Shown: positions 1 to 8,220, numbered from the stretch's first letter. The stretch is DNA of 64,000 nucleotides from Streptomyces sp. NBC_00670 (GCF_036226765.1 NZ_CP109017.1:5209001-5273000), one strand, 5' to 3'. Made by a program: numbers and translations. The notes: generated from the letters alone by a model not told the origin.

Positions 1-7
1 GTCCCCG

Positions 8-565
8 TCAGGCGTCGTCCGCCCATTTCTTCAGCGCGGCTTTACTGCTGAAGTCGGCGACGTCCTTGTCGTGCGGGTCGGAGGTGTACTGGTGGAAGCG
101 CCACTTGGCCTTGATGCGGGGCTCGCCCGCTGTCACGTAGTCGGCGATCCAGAGGCCGTCGCCGGCGTAGGAGGTGGTGTCGACGTTGAGCCAGAAATTC
201 CGGTTGCAATAGAGCAGGACCCGGTGGTTCGGCCGGAGCGATTTCACCTTGCGGATGAAGCTGTCCTTCTCCGCGTTGCTCGCGTGGGTGCCGTCGCCTG
301 TGGTCTCCCAGTCGACGGCGAGGAGGTCGCTGCCCTTCTCGGGCGCGTGTTTGACGAAGTACTCGGCCTGGGCGGTGAGATTGCCCGGCCAGAGGAAGTG
401 GTAGAAGCCGACGACGAGCCCGGCGTCACGGGCGTGCTCGGTCTGGGCGGACAGCCGGGGGTTGATGTACGAGCGGCCCTCGGTCGCCTTGATGAAGGCG
501 AAGGAGAGGCCGTCCGTGTCGAAGGAAGAGGACTGGTAGGCGCTGACGTCGATGCCTCGCAGCAT
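8..565 (-). CDS. GH25 family lysozyme (N-acetylmuramidase)
   Basis: Predicted 185-residue glycoside hydrolase family 25 muramidase that cleaves the peptidoglycan glycan backbone. The first strand carries GIDVSAYQ, and the DWET segment in the middle fits the family's D-x-E catalytic motif. The IKATEG and GFYHFLWP segments are also typical of GH25. The ATG at 565 is chosen because a GGAG box lies just upstream and the fold begins at residue 2. No signal peptide is visible, so export would need another route, or the protein acts at lysis. It lies beyond the degenerate sdaA 3' copy at 676, and may be the original downstream neighbour of sdaA. Family assignment is firm; the biological role is inferred. 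Confidence 0.88.
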   Translation of the reverse strand: MLRGIDVSAYQSSSFDTDGLSFAFIKATEGRSYINPRLSAQTEHARDAGLVVGFYHFLWPGNLTAQAEYFVKHAPEKGSDLLAVDWETTGDGTHASNAEKDSFIRKVKSLRPNHRVLLYCNRNFWLNVDTTSYAGDGLWIADYVTAGEPRIKAKWRFHQYTSDPHDKDVADFSSKAALKKWADDA

Positions 566-675
566 GGGGGGACTCCTCGAAGTGTGCGGTGGGGGAGGGG
601 AGTTGCCGCCCGTCCACCCTGGCATGAGGCTGGTGCCCCGTGTGCGCGGAACCCTCACACGGCGAGGTGGTCGTA

Positions 676-738
676 CTAACACTCGATGATGTTGACAGCG
701 CGCCCGCCGCGAGCCGTCCTGACGGACGTGCAGGCCCC
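676..738 (-). pseudogene. Degenerate copy of the sdaA 3' end
   Basis: The minus strand reads TARGGRAVNIIEC then a stop, against TARGGLAVNIIEC at the end of intact sdaA (14055 onward). Similarity continues for about 60 bp (GACTSVR against GADMSVK) with a gap of three codons, then stops. The stop and Cys codons differ (TGT TAG here, TGC TAA in sdaA), so this is not a recent identical duplication. It is either one end of an integration-site duplication or the tail of a lost second sdaA. Confidence 0.7.
680..700. repeat. Direct repeat copy 1 (sdaA terminus), 21 bp
   Basis: This stretch is identical to 14059-14079 in the same orientation. The two copies lie 13,379 bp apart and bracket the accessory segment. 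Both encode the VNIIEC end of sdaA. They could be attachment-site cores of an integrated element; no recombinase gene is visible between them. Confidence 0.6.
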
Positions 739-964
739 GGAGGGGGCCCTCCCGTCGCCGGCCGGTCGGTTCGGGACCCACCGTTCTTCACCGTCATGGC
801 TACGGCACCTCCGGGTTCGTCGCGTCGGCCGCGGAGGGTCCCGGGGAGCCGGCGGTGGCCGCGGTGCCGGGTACCCAGGTGTCCCCGTCCGGGTTCTGTC
901 CGGGCGCGGCCTCGTCCCGTTCATGGTCGGCCTGCTCGGCCTGCTCGGCCTGCTCGACCAGGGC

Positions 965-1190
965 GTCCGGGCCCCGGACCAGGCGGTGGGGTGGATGTCC
1001 GAGAGCGGGATCGCCTGGGTGTCGTCGACGCTGTCCGGCAGCTGTACCAGCCCGACGTGGGCGTACGGGATCCTGGCCTACTCGGCCCGCAGCCCGTCCA
1101 GCCCGTCCAGCCCGCCCGCGGCCTCCGCGCCGCCGAAGAACACGGTGCCGGCCCGTGGTCCCTGCGGGTTCGCGTTGTCGCACGGTGCGC
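965..1190 (-). pseudogene. Fragment of a zinc-dependent alcohol/formaldehyde dehydrogenase
   Basis: One minus-strand frame reads CDNANPQGPRAGTVFFGG, then an in-frame TAG (1078-1080), then ARIPYAHVGLVQLPDSVDD and AIPLSDIHPTAW. This is the central part of the medium-chain, formaldehyde-dehydrogenase-like Zn alcohol dehydrogenases, where the residue at the stop is normally Tyr (AEYARIPYA). Neither the N-terminal catalytic domain nor the Rossmann half continues in frame on either side. The gene is therefore both truncated and interrupted. Identification is by eye from family motifs. Confidence 0.6.
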
Positions 1191-1435
1191 GGATGCGAGA
1201 GGGGCGTACCGGATCTCACGAGAAAGTGCGTCAACGGTGAGAGGGGCCGACCGGCGTGCCGCTGGCGATCCGCGCGCAGCGGTCGGGAATCAAGGTGTGA
1301 TCGCTGAATGCGGCGCTTTCGAGCGCGAAATCAGTCATGCCGGCCGAGGTGCCCGGGAGGGGCACTGCCTTGTCACCGGCCGCGGGCCGGACGGCGCTGA
1401 GCCAACGTCACTGGGCCACCTCGCCGTCGCACCGG

Positions 1436-1855
1436 TCAGTGACCGGTCGCCAGGTCTCCGTCGTCCTCACTGTCGCCGTCGTCACCGGTGTCCGCCGCGG
1501 CGTCGGCTGCGCCCAGTGCCGCACCCAGTGAGGAGAAGTCCAGGATCTCGGCGGCCTCGCGCCTGGTCCGTTCCGCGGTGCGGGCGGCGATCGCGGGCAG
1601 GTCGCCTCGTTCGGCTATCAGCTGGTCGTAGATCGGGGCGACGGCTTGGGCGGCGAGAGACACGTTGTACAGACCTACTTCTGTGTGTGACACGGGACGG
1701 AGGGCGGCGAGTGCGGTCAACCGCTGTGCGCGGCCGAATCGCACGCCTCCGCGCCTGCCAGGTGAACCCGGGCAGGCCAGATCTCCGCTACCCGCCCCCT
1801 CGCCCTTCACACCCCGGCACACCGCACTGGAATGCGCATCGGCCCCGCTCGCCAT
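1436..1855 (-). CDS. Unrecognised frame, possibly a gene remnant
   Basis: A leftward frame of up to 139 codons whose last 70 residues look protein-like: a charged helical stretch with DQLIAERGDL and TAERTRREAAEILDF, then an Ala/Asp-rich acidic tail (DDGDSEDDGD). The N-terminal third is Arg/Gly/Pro-rich and reads like noise, so the true start is probably internal. Third codon positions around 1650-1690 are less GC-rich than in neighbouring genes. I do not recognise the family. It may be the surviving C-terminus of a larger gene of the inserted segment. Confidence 0.35.
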   Translation of the reverse strand: MASGADAHSSAVCRGVKGEGAGSGDLACPGSPGRRGGVRFGRAQRLTALAALRPVSHTEVGLYNVSLAAQAVAPIYDQLIAERGDLPAIAARTAERTRREAAEILDFSSLGAALGAADAAADTGDDGDSEDDGDLATGH

Positions 1856-1953
1856 CAGCGGCTCTCCCGGCGGGTCGGCGGCTGGTCTGCGGGTACTTGC
1901 GCACGCGGTGGCGGCAACACGGCGGTCACCGGGGCTGGTGAGGAGCGGGTGGT

Positions 1954-3429
1954 ATGACGCAGGAGGTCGAATCGCTCGGCTGGGCGGTGCTGATCGCCGG
2001 GGCGGTGATGGCCGCGGCCCTCGTCTTCCATCCCGTGAGCGAGCGCATCCGGGTGCCCGCCCCCGCCTTCTTCCTCCTCGCCGCGGCCGTGGTCTCCGAT
2101 CTGGTGCCCGGCCTCCGGACGATTCCCCTGGACATGGTGCAGCGGCTGGTCACGGTCGCGTTGATCTTCGTCCTGCTGGACGGAGGTGCGTCGCTGGGCT
2201 GGCGCCGGCTGCGGCCGTCCCTGGCGGCGGCGTCCTGGATGGGGCTGGGCGGCACCGTCGTGATCGCCGCGGCGACCGGCACGCTGGCCCATCTGTTCCT
2301 CGGCCTTCCGTGGGAGCCGGCACTGCTGCTCGGCATCGCGCTGGCACCGACCGATCCGGCGGCGGTCTTCTCCGCCCTGGGGCGCAAGGAGATCGCCGGG
2401 CGCAGTGGCACGCTGCTGAACGGCGAGGCCGGTCTGAACGACCCGGCCGGCATCGCCCTGCTCACCGCGGTGCTCGAACTGGGCGGCCGGACCGGTGGGG
2501 CCGCGGTCGGGCATGTCGCCTGGGTCTTCGTCGAGCAGATCGCCGTCGGGACGGCCGTCGGCGTGGCAGGCGGGCTGGCGCTGCTGCGGCTCCTGCGCCG
2601 AGTGCGGCTGCCCGGCCAGGGCCTCTACTCCCTGTCCGTCATGGCGGGCGCACTGGTGATCTACGGAGTGGCGACCGTGGCGCACGGCTCCGGCTTCCTG
2701 GCGGTGTTCACCGCAGGGGTGGTGCTGGCCGACAGAGGGGTGCCGTTCGAACGGGAGATCGAGCGGTTTCATGACGCGCTGTCCAGCCTCGGCGAGATCG
2801 CGGCCTTCACCGCACTCGGCCTGACCGTCACGCTGGCGGATTTCGACAACCTCGGGGCCTGGGGCGACGGCGCGGTCATGGCCGTGATCACGCTCGTCCT
2901 GGTCCGCCCGGTGGTCATGATGCTGATGCTGCGGCCGGTACGGCTGCGGACCGGGGAGCGGGTCTTCCTCTCCCTGACCGGGCTGAAGGGCGCCGTGCCG
3001 ATCCTGCTGGGCAGCTTCCTGCTCACCGAGCACACCACCCACGGCCGCTCCCTCTACGACATCGTCTTCGTCGTGGTCGCCGCCTCCATCCTCGTCCAGG
3101 GAACCCTCATCCCCTGGCTCGCCCGGCGCTGCCATGTGTCCCTGCGCTCCACGCCGCTGCGACCGTGGCCGCTCGGCATCCGGTTCCGGTCACCACCCAC
3201 CGGCATACGGCGCTACCGCGTCCGGCCCGGCGCGACGGCCCAGAACACGCGCGTCGACGACCTCGACCTGCCGGCCGACGTCTGGATCGCGCTCGTCATC
3301 AGAAAGGGAGAGCTCCTCACCCTGCATCCCGACACCCGTTTGGACGCCGAGGACGAGGTCGTCCTGGTCACGGACCCGGAGTCGGAGGGACCCGACGACG
3401 GCGTGGCGCAGGTCTTCGGGGCGGCCTGA
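1954..3429 (+). CDS. CPA1-type cation/proton antiporter with C-terminal TrkA-C domain
   Basis: Predicted 491-residue polytopic membrane antiporter exchanging Na+ or K+ for H+. About 12 hydrophobic segments fill residues 10-400. The conserved APTDPAAVFSALG and GEAGLNDPAG segments are present; the ND pair is the usual ion-site motif of CPA1 exchangers. Residues from about 430 form a soluble RCK_C/TrkA-C-like domain (LDLPADVWIALVIRKGELLTL and a following EDEVVLVTD), as in ligand-gated K+/H+ exchangers such as CvrA/NhaP2. ATG at 1954 follows a GAGGAG ribosome site. It opens a run of rightward ion-transport genes. The exact cation cannot be told from sequence. Confidence 0.9.
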   Translation: MTQEVESLGWAVLIAGAVMAAALVFHPVSERIRVPAPAFFLLAAAVVSDLVPGLRTIPLDMVQRLVTVALIFVLLDGGASLGWRRLRPSLAAASWMGLGGTVVIAAATGTLAHLFLGLPWEPALLLGIALAPTDPAAVFSALGRKEIAGRSGTLLNGEAGLNDPAGIALLTAVLELGGRTGGAAVGHVAWVFVEQIAVGTAVGVAGGLALLRLLRRVRLPGQGLYSLSVMAGALVIYGVATVAHGSGFLAVFTAGVVLADRGVPFEREIERFHDALSSLGEIAAFTALGLTVTLADFDNLGAWGDGAVMAVITLVLVRPVVMMLMLRPVRLRTGERVFLSLTGLKGAVPILLGSFLLTEHTTHGRSLYDIVFVVVAASILVQGTLIPWLARRCHVSLRSTPLRPWPLGIRFRSPPTGIRRYRVRPGATAQNTRVDDLDLPADVWIALVIRKGELLTLHPDTRLDAEDEVVLVTDPESEGPDDGVAQVFGAA

Positions 3430-3643
3430 AACAGCACCACCGCGCAACCCGTCACGGACTGAGCCGCTCGCCCGGCGCGTCACCACCACTGCCCGGCGCG
3501 TCGCCACCGACTCGACCGCCGTCGAGCCGCCTTCGAGGAAGGAAGTCGCTGTGCCCATACCCGCGCCAGTTTCCTCCGCATCCCGCGGCGGGTGCGCATG
3601 ACGGCGCGTAGGACACCGCAAGCAGAGGGACGGAACGGACGGG

Positions 3644-3935
3644 GTGCCGCGCGCACCCGCCTGGCCTCCGGTCTACGGCTGTTCGTGCTGTCCGTCCGCC
3701 GTGCTGCTCGCCGGGGTCGGCGCGATCGGCCGGCCTTTCGGCTGGGTGATGCTGACCACGACGTTGGGCCCGACGGCCCATCTGCTGCTGGCCCACCCCG
3801 ATTCGGTCGGCGCACGACTGCGCAGTGCCGTTCTGGACCATGCCGCGGCGATCGTTGCCGGCCCCGGCCGCCTCGCCGCCCTCGGACTGTGGGGCCATGC
3901 GTCGGCCGCCGCCCAAGAGCACGACAGCGCGCGCT
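3644..3935 (+). pseudogene. HPP-family membrane protein fragment
   Basis: Frame 2 reads LLAGVGAIGRPFGWVMLTTTLG, then GPTAHLLLAHPDS and a hydrophobic HAAAIVAGPGRLAALGLWGHAS stretch. This resembles part of the HPP family of small four-TM proteins, where a GPTA/HP region is conserved. The later helices are absent. The frame is lost around 3935, where a CBS sequence begins in another frame. This looks like a truncated and frameshifted relic, probably once an HPP or HPP-CBS protein. Assignment is by motif memory only. Confidence 0.5.
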
Positions 3936-4161
3936 CTCGGGCCGGACGGTGCGTGCGGTGTGCGGCAGCGAGCCGGCCTCCGTGGCTCCCGACGATGACG
4001 TCGACCGTGCGGTGCAGCTGATGCGTGCCGAGGCTGTTCGCCGGCTGCCGGTCGTCGAGGACGGGCGCCCTGTCGGCATCGTCGCGTTGGGCGACCTCAC
4101 CGTCGAACGCGATCCCACCTCGGCGCTGGGCGACATCAGCGCGGCCGAACCGAGCGCCTGA
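3934..4161 (+). pseudogene. Orphan CBS-domain fragment
   Basis: About 75 codons read GSEPASVAPDDDVDRAVQLM, then RRLPVVEDGRPVGIVALGDL. This is one CBS motif of the kind that binds adenosyl ligands, usually found in pairs. Only one is present, and no start codon with a ribosome site fits. The frame differs by one from the HPP-like fragment immediately upstream. Together they look like a broken two-domain gene; sequencing error is an alternative cause of the frame change. Confidence 0.5.
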
Positions 4162-4590
4162 TCAGATCAGAACGGCGTCAGTGACAGCACCGCCGCAGCC
4201 GGGAGTGCCTGGTGATTCGATCGCCCCGCCGCTGAGCAAACGGCACGAACGACGGCGACAGGCCGTTGTCCGGCATCGGGTCTGTCGCGGATCGGCAGGG
4301 GGCGGAATGCCGGCCCCTGGTACCCGAGGGTACGGAGCAGGAGCTGGTCATCTGCCGCTGTCCCGGACTGAACGCGACTCCTGCCAAGACACCGACGGCC
4401 GGCACTGTCAGTTGCACCGATGCCAGGCGGTGTCCCACGTGTACCCGTAGGTGGGCAACGTGTAGAAGTCGTCCACGGTCGACATGGTGTCGCCCGGTGG
4501 CCGTGGTGGACGGAGGGAAAGTGGGTGTCCGGCGAAGCTCTGCGGTGATCTGTCGGAGACACGTCAGGATCCTGTAGGGTTTGCGACGGT
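4162..4590. other. Intergenic stretch, no clear gene
   Basis: 429 bp between the CBS relic and the second antiporter. The only protein-like reading is a 25-codon minus-strand frame at 4408-4485. No palindrome matching the MarR-type sites was seen here, so the second antiporter operon probably has a separate promoter. Confidence 0.4.
4408..4485 (-). CDS. Possible 25-residue small protein or remnant
   Basis: The frame begins MSTVDDFYTLPTYGYTWD and ends WHRCN before TGA. The aromatic-rich composition is unlike the Arg/Pro/Gly-rich noise of shadow frames, which makes it stand out. No good ribosome site precedes the ATG. It may be the end of a decayed gene rather than a small gene. I do not recognise it. 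Confidence 0.22.
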   Translation of the reverse strand: MSTVDDFYTLPTYGYTWDTAWHRCN

Positions 4591-5889
4591 GTGCCGGGAA
4601 GCCTGGTCGGCGAGCAGAGGACAGATCTCTCTTCCGATCGGGGGCTTCTCACCGTGGTCCTGGTACTGGTGTTCGGTGCCGCGTTGCTGGTGGCGGTGCT
4701 GTTGTCCGGGCTCGCCGCCCGCACGGTGCTGTCGACGTCCTTCCTCTTCCTGACGGGCGGTGCGCTGGTCGGCGACGGTTTTCTCGGACTGGTCCACATC
4801 ACGCCTGACAGCGGGATCGTGTCCGTGACGGCCGATCTCGCCCTGTTCTCAGTGCTCTTCACCGACGGCATGCACGTGTCACTGCCGAAGCTGCGTACGA
4901 ACTGGCGGAACCCCGCACGCGCCCTGGGCCTGGGCATGCCGCTCGCGTTCGTCTTCATGGCACTGGCCACCCACTACCTGGTGGGCTTCGACTGGACGAC
5001 GTCCTTCCTGGTGGGCGCGGTCCTGGCGCCGACCGACCCGGTGTTCGCCTCGGCGATCGTGGGCCGTGCGGAGGTCCCGGCCAAACTGCGCCAGTTGCTG
5101 AACGTGGAGAGCGGCGTCAACGACGGGCTGGCCCTCCCGGCCGTCCTGGTCCTGATCGCCGCGGCCGGGCCCGCGACCGCCGGTACGGAGCCGTCCCCGG
5201 GGCGGACCGGGCTGGAGCTGCTGCTGGGACTGCTATGCGGCGTCGTGCTTCCTCTGCTGGTCAGCGGGCTGGCCCGGTTCCGACTGCTGGGAGCGGAGCC
5301 GAAACTCCAGCCGCTGCTCCCACTGGCCACCGGGATCCTCCTGTACGCCGGCTGTCACCTGACGCACGCCAACCCCTATCTGGCAGCCTTCTCGGCGGGG
5401 GCGGTCCTCGCTCATGTGTCCCCGGAGGCGCAGAAGTCCTTCGAGTCGTTGGGCGAGGATCTGGCGGAGCTGGCGAAGTTCGCGGCACTGCTGGTCTTCG
5501 GTGCTCTGTTGACCCCTCAGCTGTTCGGTGACCTGTCGCCAGGCGGTTGTGCGGCCGTGGTCCTGGCGATCCTCCTGGTCCGTCCGGCCTCGCTGCTGCT
5601 GTCCCTGCTCGGTACGGCGCTCTCACGGCGGGAAAGGCTGGTCGCTGCCTGGTTCGGCCCGAAGGGATTCGCGTCCGTGGTGTACGGACTGCTTGTCCTG
5701 CGGTCCGGAATTCCCCAGGCCGAAGAGGCTTTCACGCTCGTCGCGGTCTGCATCGCCGTCTCGATCGTCGCGCACAGCTCGACGGACGTGCCGATCGCCC
5801 GCGCTTTCGACGTCGAGGATCTGGCGGGCACCGGCGACACCTCCCGAGGCATCCCGGCACAAGCACTCCCGGCAGACGGAGGATCGTGA
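4591..5889 (+). CDS. Second CPA1-type cation/proton antiporter
   Basis: Predicted 432-residue membrane antiporter of the Na+/H+ exchanger family, different in sequence from the one at 1954. Motifs VLAPTDPVFASAI and NVESGVNDGLALP place the conserved ND ion-binding pair near residue 175. About 11-12 hydrophobic segments are present. There is no TrkA-C domain, only a short polar tail (DVEDLAGTGD). GTG at 4591 is the upstream choice; GTG 4654, at the edge of the first helix, is an alternative. The stop overlaps the next gene's GTG by 4 bp, so the two are probably translationally coupled. Confidence 0.85.
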   Translation: MPGSLVGEQRTDLSSDRGLLTVVLVLVFGAALLVAVLLSGLAARTVLSTSFLFLTGGALVGDGFLGLVHITPDSGIVSVTADLALFSVLFTDGMHVSLPKLRTNWRNPARALGLGMPLAFVFMALATHYLVGFDWTTSFLVGAVLAPTDPVFASAIVGRAEVPAKLRQLLNVESGVNDGLALPAVLVLIAAAGPATAGTEPSPGRTGLELLLGLLCGVVLPLLVSGLARFRLLGAEPKLQPLLPLATGILLYAGCHLTHANPYLAAFSAGAVLAHVSPEAQKSFESLGEDLAELAKFAALLVFGALLTPQLFGDLSPGGCAAVVLAILLVRPASLLLSLLGTALSRRERLVAAWFGPKGFASVVYGLLVLRSGIPQAEEAFTLVAVCIAVSIVAHSSTDVPIARAFDVEDLAGTGDTSRGIPAQALPADGGS

Positions 5890-7184
5890 ACGACTGGCAC
5901 AGCTGGGCCGCCGTCGTCGTGTTCGTCGGCGCGTACGCCCTGATCATCAGCGAAAAGATCCACCGGGTCGCCGTCGCCCTGGGCGGCGCGGGTCTGATGT
6001 TGGCGATCGGGGCGACCGACGACGGCTCGGCCTTCTACTCCGAGGAGTCCGGCATCGACTGGAACGTCATCTTCCTGCTGATGGGCATGATGATGATCGT
6101 CGGAGTGCTGAAGAAGACCGGCCTGTTCGAGTACCTGGCCATCTGGGCGACGAAGCGGGCACGTGCCAGACCCTTCCGGGTGATGGCCATGCTGGTCGTG
6201 ATCACCGCCCTCGCCTCGGCCCTGCTCGACAACGTCACCACAGTCCTGCTGATCGCCCCGGTCACCCTGCTGGTCTGCGAACGCCTCGCGCTGCCCGCCG
6301 CCCCGTTCCTGATCGCCGAGGTGCTGGCCTCCAACATCGGCGGTGTCGCCACCCTGGTGGGAGATCCACCGAACATCATCATCGGCAGCCGCGCCGGCCT
6401 CGCCTTCGACGACTTCTTGCTCCACCTCGCCCCGCTGGTGGCCGTCCTGGTCGTGGTGCTCCTGCTCCTGTGCCGGGTGATGTTCCGCAAGGCCTTCGTC
6501 TACGACGGAGAACGCGCGGCCGAGATCATGGCGCTCCAGGAACGGGAGGCGATCAGGGACCCCCGGCTGCTCGTCCAGGGCCTGGCCGTGCTGACCCTGG
6601 TGGTCGCCGGGTTCGTCCTCCACCCCGTACTCCACTACGAGCCGAGTGTCGTCGCCCTGCTCGGGGCGGGGCTGCTCGTCGCCGTCTCCACCGTGGACAC
6701 CGCAGAGGTCCTGGCCGAGGTCGAGTGGCCCACCCTGGCCTTCTTCGCCGGACTCTTCGTCATGATCGGCGGCCTCATCGACACCGGTGTCGTCGGCGAG
6801 GTCTCGCGAGGTCTCGCGGACCTCCTCGGCGGCGACGAACTCGGCGGTTCCCTGACGCTGCTGGGCGGCTCGGCGGTCCTGTCCGGCGTCGTCGACAACA
6901 TTCCGTACGTCGCCACCATGGCTCCCCTCACCAGCGACCTGGTCCAGGACATGGGCGGCGGCAGCGACCACGTGCTGTGGTGGGCCCTTGCTCTCGGGGC
7001 CGACCTCGGTGGCAACGCCACGGCCATCGGTGCCTCCGCCAACGTCGTCGTCCTCGGCATCGCCGAGCGCAGCGGTCGGCCCATCGGCTTCTGGCAGTTC
7101 ACCAAGTACGGTCTCGTCGTCACCGCGGCGACCGTGGCGCTCTCCCTGGGCTACATATGGCTGCGCTACTTCCTGCCGGCCTGA
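5886..7184 (+). CDS. ArsB/NhaD-superfamily ion permease (SLC13-like)
   Basis: Predicted 432-residue permease of the ion-transporter superfamily that includes ArsB, NhaD and the mammalian P protein. Duplicated halves carry the signature pairs LLDNVTTVLLIAPVTLL with GVATLVGDPPNIIIG in the first half, and GVVDNIPYVATMAPL with LGGNATAIGASANVVV in the second. Start GTG 5886 overlaps the upstream antiporter stop (GTGA). Pairing with an antiporter suggests Na+/H+ or anion efflux under ionic stress. The substrate is unproven. No arsenic-resistance regulator is nearby, which argues weakly against an ars role. Confidence 0.85.
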   Translation: MNDWHSWAAVVVFVGAYALIISEKIHRVAVALGGAGLMLAIGATDDGSAFYSEESGIDWNVIFLLMGMMMIVGVLKKTGLFEYLAIWATKRARARPFRVMAMLVVITALASALLDNVTTVLLIAPVTLLVCERLALPAAPFLIAEVLASNIGGVATLVGDPPNIIIGSRAGLAFDDFLLHLAPLVAVLVVVLLLLCRVMFRKAFVYDGERAAEIMALQEREAIRDPRLLVQGLAVLTLVVAGFVLHPVLHYEPSVVALLGAGLLVAVSTVDTAEVLAEVEWPTLAFFAGLFVMIGGLIDTGVVGEVSRGLADLLGGDELGGSLTLLGGSAVLSGVVDNIPYVATMAPLTSDLVQDMGGGSDHVLWWALALGADLGGNATAIGASANVVVLGIAERSGRPIGFWQFTKYGLVVTAATVALSLGYIWLRYFLPA

Positions 7185-7576
7185 AGCGAGTGCGGCTCCA
7201 TGGCGGCCGACGGATCGGCGGCGGCGCTCCGCGACTGCCGAGGACCGGCCTCCTGCGGCTCTTCCAAAGGACGTGGAGAGCCGGCGGGCAGGCAGGAGAA
7301 GAGGCCCAGGAGCAGGCCGAGTATGGCCGCGGCGCCGAGGACACGCCCCGCACGACGCAACCGGTCCCGGGTGCCCAGGTGCCGCCATGCCGGACCGGGC
7401 CGGTCGTCCAGGCGCCACAGTTCGCCCACGGCATCACCGCTCCTGGTTCCGCGGCCGTTTCCGCGCGGGGCGGCCCGCTCCCCTGCCGAGGGCTCCCGGG
7501 GAGCGGACCTGAGTATGGCTTCCTCGCTGTCTGTGAGGAATTTCTCCCACACGGACTCGGGAACGGGGTCCAGCAC
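7166..7576 (-). CDS. Small membrane protein of unknown function
   Basis: Predicted 136-residue protein: an N-terminal soluble part beginning LDPVPESVWEKFLTDSEEAI, a basic linker, one hydrophobic segment (GRVLGAAAILGLLLGLFSCL) and a short polar tail. GTG at 7576 is preferred over an upstream GTG because an AAGGAGG ribosome site lies just before it. The 3' end overlaps the convergent permease gene by 19 bp. The family is not recognised by name, and no catalytic motif is visible. Confidence 0.6.
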   Translation of the reverse strand: MLDPVPESVWEKFLTDSEEAILRSAPREPSAGERAAPRGNGRGTRSGDAVGELWRLDDRPGPAWRHLGTRDRLRRAGRVLGAAAILGLLLGLFSCLPAGSPRPLEEPQEAGPRQSRSAAADPSAAMEPHSLQAGRK

Positions 7577-7602
7577 TGCTGCCTCCTTCGTGCCCTGTCT
7601 TC

Positions 7603-8184
7603 TCACGGCCGGTGTGTAGCCACCGGCTGGTGCATGTCTCCGTCGAGACGGACGAAGGGGATCGCGCGGCCCGCCTCACGCAACGACGACTCGCTGCTGT
7701 CACAGGACAGTCCCCGGAACGCGCACAGACGCCGGGTGGACCGGGGATGCCGCCCGACGTGGCGCGCCGTGATCTCGGCGCCTTCGTCCGGAGTGAGGAA
7801 CCGTGCGGTGACGGCGTGGTGGCGGTTGCCGAACTGCAGGACTGTTTTCGGCTGCGCGCGCAGGTCGCGGTACCACTCGGCGTCGGTACTCAAGCCGGCG
7901 GCGACCACCCAGCTGCGGCGTGACGGTTCGTACGCCACGACTTCGACGACGGCCCGGCGGTCGTACCCGGTTTCGTGGCCCACATGGTGCAGCAGGACGA
8001 ATCGCCTGCTGAGGAGGGGCCCGAGGCCTATCCGGAAGAGAAGCACGGACGCGCGGGCGGCCGGACTTCGCCAGTCGGTAGGAGTGGGGGGCCGGATGGT
8101 GCTCGTGTCTTCGCGCGTCGTTCTCACCTTCTTCGGGACAGACGGCGTCCGTTTCCGGCGCCGGTTCGGCGTAGCGGTCGGCAA
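7603..8184 (-). CDS. Deazaflavin (F420)-dependent nitroreductase-family protein
   Basis: Predicted 193-residue protein of the Ddn/DUF385 family of split-beta-barrel flavin/deazaflavin oxidoreductases found in F420-making actinobacteria. Family landmarks are FVLLHHVGHETGYDRRAVVEV, WVVAAGLSTDAEWYRDLRA and VLQFGNRHHAVTA. The first 40 residues are basic and low-complexity. GTG 8127, which gives a start at VRTTRED, is a likely alternative to the TTG at 8184. It is divergent from the phosphatase-marR operon and shares its promoter region, including the palindrome at 8206. Substrate unknown; redox stress or xenobiotic reduction would fit MarR control. Confidence 0.75.
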   Translation of the reverse strand: MPTATPNRRRKRTPSVPKKVRTTREDTSTIRPPTPTDWRSPAARASVLLFRIGLGPLLSRRFVLLHHVGHETGYDRRAVVEVVAYEPSRRSWVVAAGLSTDAEWYRDLRAQPKTVLQFGNRHHAVTARFLTPDEGAEITARHVGRHPRSTRRLCAFRGLSCDSSESSLREAGRAIPFVRLDGDMHQPVATHRP

Positions 8185-8205
8185 CAGCTACTTCATAAAG
8201 AAAAA

Positions 8206-8220
8206 TTTTGCATAGTCTAA
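8206..8220. promoter_or_regulatory. Candidate MarR operator, site 1 (imperfect)
   Basis: TTTTGCATAGTCTAA lies in the AT-rich gap between the divergent nitroreductase-like and phosphatase genes. The left half-site matches sites 2 and 3; the right half is degenerate (TCTAA in place of TGCAA). It would cover the -10 region of one or both promoters. If real, it makes the downstream marR autoregulated. Confidence 0.5.

Larger units (their letters stand above)
566..1953. other. Gene-poor stretch with decayed remnants
   Basis: Nearly 1.4 kb without a convincing intact gene. It contains the degenerate sdaA 3' end (676-738), an alcohol dehydrogenase fragment with an internal stop (965-1190) and an unrecognised leftward frame (1436-1855). 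Open frames on the plus strand here have no recognisable product and look like GC-driven noise. The debris fits the edge of an old insertion. Confidence 0.6.

Noticed and set aside
680..700. Treating the 21-bp direct repeat as a proven phage attachment site
   Set aside because: No integrase or excisionase is seen in the segment, and the flanking sequence of the left copy has diverged. It is kept only as a hypothesis.
640..1941. A long plus-strand frame in the gene-poor left region
   Set aside because: Arg/Pro/Gly-rich with no motif. The minus strand here holds identifiable relics of sdaA and an alcohol dehydrogenase instead.
5517..7418. A 633-codon open frame opposite the antiporter and permease genes
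   Set aside because: Composition is Gly/Asp/Gln/Arg noise. The plus strand encodes conserved transporters with full motifs. Long antisense frames are expected at this GC content.
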